DNA from: Bacilli bacterium
Lineage (GTDB): Bacteria; Bacillota_I; Bacilli_A; ML615J-28; CAG-698
Reading direction: 5' to 3'
Assembly: GCA_028693885.1 (NCBI GenBank)
Contig: JAQUUM010000006.1
Span: 1-5,074 of the forward strand
Length of the DNA stretch: 5,074 nucleotides
Position numbers and translations under genes: made by a program. The notes below the pieces were generated by a model. The model had not been told where the DNA came from and did not search any database. It saw only the letters and a program-made list of their open reading frames with translations. Each line of letters opens with the position of its first letter. The first letter of the stretch is position 1. Positions 1-5,074 of the stretch are shown here, in pieces.

Positions 1-143
<143 letters not shown>

Positions 144-150
144 TAGTAAA

Positions 151-182
151 AAAACAATTTCAGTATTACCTGAAATTGTTTT
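151..182. terminator. Bidirectional intrinsic terminator between the PII gene and degV
   Basis: A perfect 13-bp inverted repeat (151-163 with 170-182) encloses a 6-nt loop. It begins 7 nt after the PII stop and 5 nt from the degV stop. Reading rightward it is followed by TTTT-G-TTTTT. Reading leftward it is followed by a run of seven T on the minus strand (complement of A148-154). The stem is AT-rich, which is expected in this genome. Its place between two convergent stops, with U-tracts on both sides, supports termination in both directions. Confidence 0.85.
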
Positions 183-187
183 GATTT

Positions 188-1036
188 TTATTCTACTTTT
201 CTTGCAACATATGCAAACATCATAGGACCTGTATGAATTCCTAAAACTGGTGTAAGTTGAGAGACAGTAAGGAGTCTGATATTTAAAAAGTTTCTAAGCA
301 TTTTTCCAAGTGAAGATGCTTCTTCGAAATTATCACCATAATGGATTGTTAGATCAATTTTTACTTGTTCGAATTTTTTTATTAACATTTCACGCATTTT
401 TATTAAAGCTCTATTTAGTCCGAAAGTTTTTGCTAGTGTAACATAAACACCTTCTGGATTAACTGTTATAACTGGTTTGATGTGTAGGATGTTTCCGATA
501 GTGCCTTCAACCTTACCAATTCTACCACCCTTTTTTAAATATTTTAGAGTGTTGATTGTGTACATTGCAATACTGTCTTCTGATCTTTGTTTATCAAGTG
601 CAGAGATTATTTCTTGTGGAGCAGTTTCTTTTTCAACTAGTTCTAAGGCTTGTTCAACTAAATAACCTTGACCTGCAGCTAGGGTTTTACTGTCATAATG
701 AAATACTTCTAAATCAGTATACTCACTTAAAGCTGCATGGAAAGCATTGAATGTTCCTGATAAGCCAGATGAGATATTGATAATAATAACATTATCATAA
801 TTTTGTTTTTTTATATCAGCTAAAGCATCGTATAACTCAGTAATGTTTGGAAGACTTGTTGAAATCTCTTTTTCATCAAGTTGAGCATATACTTCAGTTG
901 CTTTAATTTCTACTTGGTCTTTGTAAGCAGCACCATCTACTAGAATAATTAAAGGTAATACATAAAGGTTTTTGTATTTTTTGATAATTTCTTCGGTAAG
1001 GTTCGCTCCTGAATCTGTAATAATAGCAGTTTTCAT
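188..1036 (-). CDS. DegV family fatty-acid-binding protein
   Basis: The product is 282 aa, the usual DegV length. DegV proteins (EDD fold, two domains) bind a long-chain fatty acid in a buried pocket. Members such as Staphylococcus FakB hand fatty acids to the kinase FakA for phospholipid synthesis, but whether this one does is not shown here, as no fakA is in view. Visible family motifs are: N-terminal AIITDSGANL (4-13); TSLPN (60-64), the fatty-acid carboxylate motif usually written TS.PS/T; SSGLSGTFNA (89-98); LKYLKKGGRIG; KPVITVNPEGV; and the C-terminal GIHTGP (266-271), where the usual small residues after GP are Met-Met. I chose the ATG at 1036 because AAAGGAG lies at 1047-1053 with a 10-nt gap, homology begins there, and the promoter sits just upstream. 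An in-frame ATG at 1093 would add 19 unrelated residues and lies inside that promoter. The gene follows hslO on the same strand but probably has its own transcript. Confidence 0.92.
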   Translation of the reverse strand: MKTAIITDSGANLTEEIIKKYKNLYVLPLIILVDGAAYKDQVEIKATEVYAQLDEKEISTSLPNITELYDALADIKKQNYDNVIIINISSGLSGTFNAFHAALSEYTDLEVFHYDSKTLAAGQGYLVEQALELVEKETAPQEIISALDKQRSEDSIAMYTINTLKYLKKGGRIGKVEGTIGNILHIKPVITVNPEGVYVTLAKTFGLNRALIKMREMLIKKFEQVKIDLTIHYGDNFEEASSLGKMLRNFLNIRLLTVSQLTPVLGIHTGPMMFAYVARKVE

Positions 1037-1046
1037 AAATTTTGTT

Positions 1047-1053
1047 CTCCTTT
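1047..1053 (-). promoter_or_regulatory. Ribosome binding site fixing the degV start
   Basis: AAAGGAG on the minus strand is followed 10 nt later by the ATG at 1036-1034. It is a near-perfect anti-Shine-Dalgarno match and decides between this start and the longer in-frame reading from 1093. Confidence 0.85.
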
Positions 1054-1083
1054 TAAATGTTACTATTTTTAAATATATAAGGA

Positions 1084-1112
1084 ATTGTAACACAATAATA
1101 ATCTAAATGCAA
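1084..1112 (-). promoter_or_regulatory. Sigma-A-type promoter of degV
   Basis: On the minus strand, TTGCAT (1112-1107) is separated by exactly 17 nt from TACAAT (1089-1084). The -35 matches TTGACA at 4 of 6 positions and the -10 matches TATAAT at 5 of 6. The predicted transcript start near 1077 gives a leader of about 40 nt before the ATG at 1036. I see no clear hairpin terminator after hslO in this gap, so read-through from hslO could add to degV expression. Confidence 0.75.
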
Positions 1113-1138
1113 TTTATATTGTTTATTTAAAGAATAGT

Positions 1139-1999
1139 TTATTTTTTATTTAAAATATCTATTAAATCTTCTTTTGAAAAGTTGTAGACTTTTTTACAGT
1201 AATTACAAGTGATTTCAGCTTTTTCATCTTCATCGATTATATGTTTTAAATCTTTTTTACTTAGCGTTGCAAGGCCTTTAGAAAAATTAGTTTTAGAACA
1301 ATTGCAATTATAAATTAAACTTGATTCTTCTAGAATACTATAATCATCTTTGAATAAAGTATTTAAAATATCAGTTGGAGTTTTACTTAGTAAAGAAGCA
1401 GTATCTTTAAAACCCTCAAATGTTTTTTCTAGAAAGTTTAAAGTCTCCTCACTTGCTTTTGGAAGAACTTGAATAAGTAGTCCATTACTTTCTGAGATTG
1501 AGGCATCTTTTGTAATGCTTAAGTTTAGCAATATAATAGTTAGAGCTTGTTCAGATATAAAAAAGTAATAGGTAAAGTCATTAGCAAGGTCACCAGTTTT
1601 AATTTCAACTGATGAAGAAAAGTTAGTTTTTAAGTTTTGAGTTTTAATTACTTCAATAAAGCCATCAAGTCCGATTGCAGTTTTATCATCTAAGATATTT
1701 GAATTGTTTATAAAATTAACATGAGGATTGTCTAAATAACCTCTAACTTCGCCTAGTGCATTAGCATCAACTACAATATTACCGATTGGACCGTTTCCAT
1801 TTATTTTGATAGTTAATGCATCATGGCCTTTAAGCATTTTACCCATGATTGCGCCTAAGGTTAATGTTTTTGCGAGTACACTTATGCTGCTTGGCCATAA
1901 GTCATGAAGTTTTAAGGCTTGGTTCGCTATTTCTTTTGTTTTAGCGATACTCACCTTAATCTCATTATTTAAAGCTAAAGCTTTAGTAATTTTATCCAT
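1139..1999 (-). CDS. hslO: Hsp33 redox-regulated molecular chaperone
   Basis: The product is 286 aa, full length for Hsp33. This cytoplasmic holdase is kept inactive by a zinc ion on four cysteines. Oxidative stress plus unfolding releases the zinc, forms disulphides and exposes client-binding surfaces. The zinc site is intact, with CNC at 232-234 and CNYC at 265-268, the family's CxC...CxxC arrangement. Also typical are MLKGHDALTIKINGNGPIG followed by VVDANALGEVRGYLDNP in the N-terminal domain, YYFFISEQ in the middle, and GLLIQVLPKA further on. The stretch after SEQ lacks the common [TI]PSAV sequence and reads ALTIILLNL, so this copy is divergent in the core. The ATG at 1999 has AAAGGAG at 2006-2012 with a 6-nt gap. 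Its promoter is in the divergent region to the right. degV follows on the same strand, 102 bp downstream, with its own promoter. Confidence 0.95.
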   Translation of the reverse strand: MDKITKALALNNEIKVSIAKTKEIANQALKLHDLWPSSISVLAKTLTLGAIMGKMLKGHDALTIKINGNGPIGNIVVDANALGEVRGYLDNPHVNFINNSNILDDKTAIGLDGFIEVIKTQNLKTNFSSSVEIKTGDLANDFTYYFFISEQALTIILLNLSITKDASISESNGLLIQVLPKASEETLNFLEKTFEGFKDTASLLSKTPTDILNTLFKDDYSILEESSLIYNCNCSKTNFSKGLATLSKKDLKHIIDEDEKAEITCNYCKKVYNFSKEDLIDILNKK

Positions 2000-2038
2000 A
2001 GGAATCTCCTTTAGTAAATTTTTGATTTTCTTTTATAT

Positions 2039-2047
2039 ATTATAACA
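2039..2047 (-). promoter_or_regulatory. Extended -10 promoter of hslO
   Basis: On the minus strand the sequence reads TGtTATAAT, a perfect -10 (2044-2039) with the TGn extension (2047-2045). No good -35 hexamer lies 16-18 nt upstream; the region is an A/T tract (about 2051-2085) that could act as an UP-like element. The predicted start near 2032 gives a leader of about 32 nt containing the AAAGGAG at 2006-2012. No CIRCE or other heat-shock operator is evident. Confidence 0.65.
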
Positions 2048-2066
2048 TTATTTATAAAAAAATGAT

Positions 2067-2095
2067 TTAAAAAAAATTTAAAAATATGATATAAT
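2067..2095 (+). promoter_or_regulatory. Extended -10 promoter of the YcxB-like operon
   Basis: TGaTATAAT at 2087-2095 is a perfect -10 with TGn extension. A weak -35 (TTAAAA, 2067-2072, 4 of 6) lies 17 nt upstream of the -10. The predicted start near 2102 leaves a leader of only about 22 nt, just enough for the GGAGG and the ATG at 2124. It is divergent from the hslO promoter, and the two -10 boxes are 45 nt apart. Confidence 0.7.
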
Positions 2096-2110
2096 TGTAA
2101 ATAGTTTGTT

Positions 2111-2115
2111 GGAGG
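2111..2115 (+). promoter_or_regulatory. Ribosome binding site fixing the YcxB-like gene start
   Basis: GGAGG with an 8-nt gap to the ATG at 2124. Two in-frame TTG codons at 2106 and 2109 could extend the reading frame, but the second overlaps this site and neither has its own ribosome binding site, so the ATG is the start. Confidence 0.85.
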
Positions 2116-2123
2116 TAAATAAA

Positions 2124-2672
2124 ATGGATAAATTAATTGCAGTTAGTACATATGATAAAAAAGCTCATAAAGCTTTTTATAAATTTCATATGCTTAAAAA
2201 ATCAAAATCAACTTACTTTATTTATGCAGTATGCTTAATGATGGTAGGTCTAGCAGTCTCAAATACAATCGAAGCTCCTAATATTACTAATATCACTTTT
2301 TCTTGGACTTTGGCTGCTTTTACTATACTACTTGCACCAACTTTAATATTCTGGAAAGTTAATTCAATTGTTAATCAAGAAGCTGATCAAAGAAAAGATT
2401 TAGTAGAAACAATTGAAATCAATAAAGTTAGAATTGAAAGAAAAAGTGAAAAGGGTCGAATTATTTATAATTGGAGTGATATTGAATCAATCTATGAACA
2501 AGAAGAATATATCTTTATTTATGTTGGAGAAAAAACAGGTATGTTGGTTATAAAAAAAGATATTAAAGAAGGTAGTGTTGAGGACTTAGAAAAGTTGGCC
2601 TTAAAATATATGAATAAAAACAAAAAAGGAAAAGTTAAATATAAAAAAAATAAGAAGGTAATTAAGGCATGA
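2124..2672 (+). CDS. YcxB-like two-TM membrane protein with basic C-terminal tail
   Basis: The product is 182 aa. The N-terminal 29 residues are basic. Two hydrophobic segments follow at about 31-46 and 59-79, separated by a short loop with two N/T-rich turns. Residues about 93-160 form a soluble domain with the pattern seen in YcxB-like proteins (Pfam YcxB family): a strand-rich stretch, then YNWSDIESIYEQEEYIFIYV (115-134) and LVIKKDI. The last 18 or so residues are almost all Lys, Asn and Val. By the positive-inside rule both ends should be cytoplasmic. The biochemical role of YcxB-like proteins is not established, and I infer none here. The stop overlaps the next start by 4 nt (ATGA), so the two genes are probably translationally coupled. 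Isoleucine codons are mostly ATT (ATA 3 of 20, counted by hand). The family call rests on pattern memory; the membrane topology is clear. Confidence 0.75.
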   Translation: MDKLIAVSTYDKKAHKAFYKFHMLKKSKSTYFIYAVCLMMVGLAVSNTIEAPNITNITFSWTLAAFTILLAPTLIFWKVNSIVNQEADQRKDLVETIEINKVRIERKSEKGRIIYNWSDIESIYEQEEYIFIYVGEKTGMLVIKKDIKEGSVEDLEKLALKYMNKNKKGKVKYKKNKKVIKA

Positions 2673-3193
2673 AAATAAAAGAGTATTTAACATGGAAAAA
2701 AGAGAATGAAACTTTTTTGAACATGTTAGAAACCGAAGCATCTATTTTGCTTTCAAGGATGAATGAGGTTTTCTTGGTTTTGGATAAAATAATTTATCTA
2801 GAGGGAAACAATTTACCAACTAATGATCTCCAGATATTTTTTGAAGTCGGCTATAGTTATGTGTTTGACAGAATTAATGAAACAAAAATTTATTTTAAAG
2901 AATACTTTTTTGAAAGTAAAATGCTTTTAAAAAAGTATGAAGTATTAATAAACTATTTAATGCATTTAGAAGATTACATAGAAGCTTTAAAGGAAAAAGA
3001 AAAATTAACGATTGAAGTATCTACTTTATTTGATAGAATTTTTAAAGAACTTGATGAGATCTTAAAAAAGAATCAAGATTTTAATTTAAGTATTTTAGAT
3101 GAATATGATTTAGAAATATCAAAAGCAATTAAATTTGATAAAGATGTTTTAACAACCTTAGATATTTTTGCTTTAGCATATGAAGAGATGTGA
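2669..3193 (+). CDS. Hypothetical acidic, helical protein coupled to the YcxB-like gene
   Basis: The product is 174 aa and I do not recognise the family. There is no signal peptide, no membrane segment and no cysteine. The sequence is rich in Glu, Lys, Leu, Ile and Phe and nearly free of Pro and Gly, so it should be almost wholly alpha-helical. Hydrophobic residues recur with heptad-like spacing around 75-135 (for example EDYIEALKEKEKLTIEVSTL), suggesting a helical bundle or coiled coil. By hand count there are 35 acidic and 22 basic residues, a strongly negative net charge. It starts with an ATG overlapping the upstream TGA, preceded by a purine-rich AAGAAGG/AAGG stretch, and ends at a TGA at 3191. 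The tight coupling suggests it works with the membrane protein before it. Its acidity against that protein's basic tail makes a direct contact conceivable, but this is inference. Confidence 0.75.
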   Translation: MKIKEYLTWKKENETFLNMLETEASILLSRMNEVFLVLDKIIYLEGNNLPTNDLQIFFEVGYSYVFDRINETKIYFKEYFFESKMLLKKYEVLINYLMHLEDYIEALKEKEKLTIEVSTLFDRIFKELDEILKKNQDFNLSILDEYDLEISKAIKFDKDVLTTLDIFALAYEEM

Positions 3194-3228
3194 GAAAGAA
3201 GTTGTTACATTATAAATATTATATTTGA

Positions 3229-3251
3229 AAGCGGCAACTTAAGTGCCGCTT
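3229..3251 (+). terminator. Possible terminator hairpin after the two-gene operon
   Basis: An 8-bp perfect stem (3229-3236 with 3244-3251; AAGCGGCA with TGCCGCTT) has a 7-nt loop and is the most GC-rich spot in the surrounding intergenic sequence. It lies 35 nt after the stop at 3193 and before the next promoter, as a terminator should. The downstream sequence is TAAATAATTATTA, not a clean T-tract, so termination may be partial. Confidence 0.55.
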
Positions 3252-3271
3252 AAATAATTATTAGTCAAAAA

Positions 3272-3300
3272 TTGAATTTTCTATAGGTTTTAGGTATAAT
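3272..3300 (+). promoter_or_regulatory. Sigma-A-type promoter of the lipoprotein gene
   Basis: TTGAAT (3272-3277) is followed by a 17-nt spacer and a perfect TATAAT (3295-3300). The predicted start near 3307 falls at the G-rich ribosome binding region (GGGGGA, 3307-3312), so the leader is only about 16 nt before the ATG at 3323. Confidence 0.75.
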
Positions 3301-3322
3301 ATATTTGGGGGATGAGAGAGAA

Positions 3323-5074
3323 ATGAAAATAATAAGAACTATAGTGTTGATAATTATATTTTGTTTCCTTTTGATAGGGTGCGATAAAATATCGATAGGT
3401 CCATCAATATCAATTATTACATATGAAGTTAGTTTTGATTCTAGAGGTGGAAGCGCTGCAGAACATCTTGTAGTAAAAGAGGGAAGCAAGATACATAGCC
3501 CTAGAGTTTATAAAGAAGGTTATAAATTTTTAGGTTGGTATACAAGTTTAGATGGGGGCGAGACTTTAAATACAAAATGGGTATTCACAAAAAATCCTAT
3601 AAATGAAGATTTAGTATTATACGCTGATTGGGAAGAGATTTTTCCTATAATAAGCTTTTATAGCAATGGAGGAAGTCAAGTTAGTAAGATAGTACAAAGG
3701 CAAGGAGAAGCAATAGAAGCACCAATAGACCCAATAAGAGAAGGATATGATTTTGCTGGTTGGTATAGTGACCAAGATTTAGAAAATTATTTCATCTTTG
3801 ATAAAATGCCAAAAGTAGATATTACTTTATACGCCGATTGGGGAACAGAAGGGTTAGAATATATATTGCTAAGCGAAGACACATATGGTGTTTCAAAAGG
3901 GACATGTTTAGCTACAAGTGTTAAAATACCTAAAAGACATATGGGAAAGTTAGTTACAAATATTGTTGATGAAGCATTTTCTGCTTGCGACAATCTAGAA
4001 AATATAGTAATCCCACCAAGTGTAACAAGTATTGGTACTGATGCATTTAGGAATTGCACCAGTTTAACAAGCATAACAATCCCAAATAGTGTAACAAATA
4101 TAGGGGCTGAAGCATTTTATAATTGTGAAAGTATAATATTTTATGCTCAGGTTGAATCTAAACCTGAAGGATGGGATGAGAATTTTAATTTATATAACAG
4201 ACCAGTAATCTGGGGATATATAAGTAATGATATTACAACTGATGGTTATGAATATGGAGTATCATTAATAGATTCGGTATACAGCGTAATTATAACTAGA
4301 TATAAAGGTAATTATGTTGGATTGAATATACCAGAAAAAATTAAAGGTTATGATGTAAAAGAAATAGGGAACTTTGCTTTTTCAGATTGCAATAATCTAA
4401 TGAACGTTAGAATTCCGAGTACTGTTACAAGCATAGGGATTGGTTCTTTTTCTTCTTGCGTAAAACTATCAAAAATTATTATTCCAAGTACTGTTACGAA
4501 TATAGGGGCTGAAGCATTTTATAATTGTGAAAGTATAATATTTTATGCTCAGGCTACAACTAAGCCTGAAGGATGGGATGAGAATTTTAATTTATATAAC
4601 AGACCAGTAATTTGGGGATGTATTAGTACAGGATATACAGAAGGCTATTTGGAATATTTAGTAGTACAAAATGGCTCAGTATATAATGTGATTATAACGA
4701 AGTATAGTGGTAGTTCAATAAGTTTGAAAATACCTGAAAAAATTGAAGGCTATGAAGTTATAGGAGTAGGAGAAAAGGCCTTTAACTATTGTACAAGCAT
4801 AATAAGTATTAAACTGCCAGATAGTATCACAAGTATAGGAGCGTTTGCTTTTAATAATTGTACAAAGTTGGTAAGTATAAACATGCCTACAAGTTTAACA
4901 AGTATAGGAGAGGGAGCCTTTAGAAATTGTAACAAAGTGATAATTGCAAACTTACCAAATGGTGTAACAAAAATAGAAAAAAACGTCTTCGAAAATTGCA
5001 GTAATTTAACCAGTATAGTAATACCTGCAACTGTAACCAGTATAGGAGAGGGGGCATTTAGGAGTTGCGTAAGT
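3323..5074 (+). CDS. Surface lipoprotein with two InlB B-repeats and BspA-type LRRs, 3' end outside window
   Basis: The frame is open for 584 codons to the window edge. Residues 1-20 are a lipoprotein signal: basic start, hydrophobic 6-18, lipobox LIGC with Cys20 as the lipidation site. Residues about 34-103 and 109-173 are two InlB B-repeats (Listeria-Bacteroides repeat), each with a GGS turn, EGY-x-F-x-GWY and a closing L-x-LYADW. From about 177 onward come BspA-type leucine-rich repeats (LRR_5) of consensus IPxSVTSIGxxAFxNCxxLxxI. The AF-type positions fall at 219, 242, 265, 353, 376, 399, 487, 510, 533, 556 and 579, a strict 23-residue step with Cys three residues later. Two non-LRR inserts carry PEGWDENFNLYNRPVIWG. 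The ATG at 3323 follows GGGGGA and precedes the signal peptide directly. Such proteins sit on the outer face of the membrane and in known cases bind host or cell-surface ligands; an adhesin role here is inference. Isoleucine is mostly ATA (47 of 73, hand count), unlike the upstream operon. Confidence 0.92.
   Translation, partial: MKIIRTIVLIIIFCFLLIGCDKISIGPSISIITYEVSFDSRGGSAAEHLVVKEGSKIHSPRVYKEGYKFLGWYTSLDGGETLNTKWVFTKNPINEDLVLYADWEEIFPIISFYSNGGSQVSKIVQRQGEAIEAPIDPIREGYDFAGWYSDQDLENYFIFDKMPKVDITLYADWGTEGLEYILLSEDTYGVSKGTCLATSVKIPKRHMGKLVTNIVDEAFSACDNLENIVIPPSVTSIGTDAFRNCTSLTSITIPNSVTNIGAEAFYNCESIIFYAQVESKPEGWDENFNLYNRPVIWGYISNDITTDGYEYGVSLIDSVYSVIITRYKGNYVGLNIPEKIKGYDVKEIGNFAFSDCNNLMNVRIPSTVTSIGIGSFSSCVKLSKIIIPSTVTNIGAEAFYNCESIIFYAQATTKPEGWDENFNLYNRPVIWGCISTGYTEGYLEYLVVQNGSVYNVIITKYSGSSISLKIPEKIEGYEVIGVGEKAFNYCTSIISIKLPDSITSIGAFAFNNCTKLVSINMPTSLTSIGEGAFRNCNKVIIANLPNGVTKIEKNVFENCSNLTSIVIPATVTSIGEGAFRSCVS
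4097..4217 (+). repeat. Near-identical 121-bp direct repeat, copy 1
   Basis: Encodes residues 259-298 of the lipoprotein: the end of an LRR and the PEGWDENFNLYNRPVIWG segment. It matches copy 2 (offset 402 bp) with six mismatches, including exact runs of 55 bp and 47 bp. Five mismatches cluster at 4152-4162; the sixth is at 4210. Confidence 0.9.
4499..4619 (+). repeat. Near-identical 121-bp direct repeat, copy 2
   Basis: Encodes residues 393-432 and is the partner of the copy at 4097-4217. Outside this block the two 402-bp units differ much more, both in DNA and protein, so the identity is local. Confidence 0.9.

Larger units (their letters stand above)
3848..5074 (+). repeat. 134-residue protein super-repeat within the lipoprotein
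   Basis: The LRR region is built from a 402-bp unit: a lead segment (E-Y-x-V...V-I-I-T-x-Y...IPEKIxGYxV), three 23-residue LRRs, and a closing ESIIFYAQ...PEGWDENF...RPVIWG segment. Units start near 3848, 4250 and 4652. The LRR Phe positions 219, 353 and 487 are exactly 134 apart. The first lead segment is the most divergent. The third unit carries at least five LRRs and does not reach its closing segment before the window ends. Confidence 0.8.

Noticed and set aside
477..750. Two overlapping + strand open frames of 62-64 codons
   Set aside because: They lie antisense within the well-supported degV gene, have no ribosome binding site or recognisable product, and are chance open frames.
2106..2123. 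TTG-initiated six-residue extension of the YcxB-like protein
   Set aside because: The extension overlaps the GGAGG at 2111-2115 that serves the ATG at 2124, and it has no ribosome binding site of its own.
2643..2650. Run of eight A near the end of the YcxB-like gene as a phase-variable or programmed frameshift site
   Set aside because: A-runs are expected in Lys-rich coding sequence at this base composition. There is no overlapping-frame product or stimulatory structure to support it.
3214..3226. AAATAT-T-ATATTT palindrome as an operator or hairpin
   Set aside because: The 1-nt centre cannot form a full hairpin, and such A/T palindromes arise easily by chance in AT-rich intergenic DNA.
3265..3489. 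Minus-strand open frame of 74 codons over the lipoprotein promoter and start
   Set aside because: It is antisense to the lipoprotein signal peptide and first InlB repeat, with no ribosome binding site or family similarity.
3787..4074. Minus-strand open frame of 95 codons that looks hydrophobic
   Set aside because: It is the complement of the LRR-coding sequence. Its hydrophobicity and regularity come from the repeats on the other strand.
3848..5074. Regularly spaced repeats that might suggest a CRISPR array or intergenic tandem repeat
   Set aside because: The frame is open throughout, the 69-bp and 402-bp periods are multiples of three, and the repeats are degenerate and encode LRRs.

Overview
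This is an AT-rich window of about 5.1 kb from a low-G+C bacterium with Firmicutes/Mollicutes-type expression signals: AAAGGAG or GGAGG ribosome binding sites and near-consensus TATAAT/TTGxxx promoters. TGA works as a stop codon (two genes end in TGA) and every tryptophan I read is TGG, so the standard bacterial code applies and Mycoplasma/Spiroplasma code 4 is unlikely. A DegV protein, Hsp33, a YcxB-like membrane protein and a BspA/InlB-repeat lipoprotein together would suit Acholeplasma, Izemoplasma, Haloplasma or a related low-G+C member of the Bacilli. That placement is inference.

Left part (1-2110). The window opens with the last 46 codons of a PII nitrogen-regulatory protein on the + strand. 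It converges on a minus-strand DegV-family gene, and one perfect 13-bp hairpin between them can terminate both. Upstream of degV, also on the minus strand, is hslO (Hsp33, the redox-activated chaperone). degV has its own promoter in the gap. That promoter shows that the DegV start is at 1036, because an upstream in-frame ATG at 1093 lies inside the promoter.

Middle part (2040-3260). A short AT-rich divergent promoter region carries two back-to-back extended -10 elements, one for hslO and one for a rightward two-gene operon. The first operon gene encodes a two-TM protein with a C-terminal YcxB-like domain and a very basic tail. The second overlaps it by 4 nt (ATGA) and encodes an acidic, apparently all-helical protein that I cannot assign. 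A GC-rich hairpin follows, without a clear T-tract.

Right part (3260-5074). A strong promoter drives a long gene that runs off the window. It encodes a surface lipoprotein: lipobox, two InlB B-repeats (Listeria-Bacteroides repeats), then BspA-type leucine-rich repeats with a strict 23-residue period. The LRR part is organised as a 134-residue super-repeat, and 121 bp of two successive units are almost identical at the DNA level, pointing to recent internal duplication or gene conversion. No mobile element, CRISPR array, tRNA or rRNA was seen, and no gene-free stretch exceeds 300 bases. I found no clear new multi-gene system. The best candidates for a second look are the lipoprotein's repeat structure and the coupled YcxB-like/acidic-helical gene pair.
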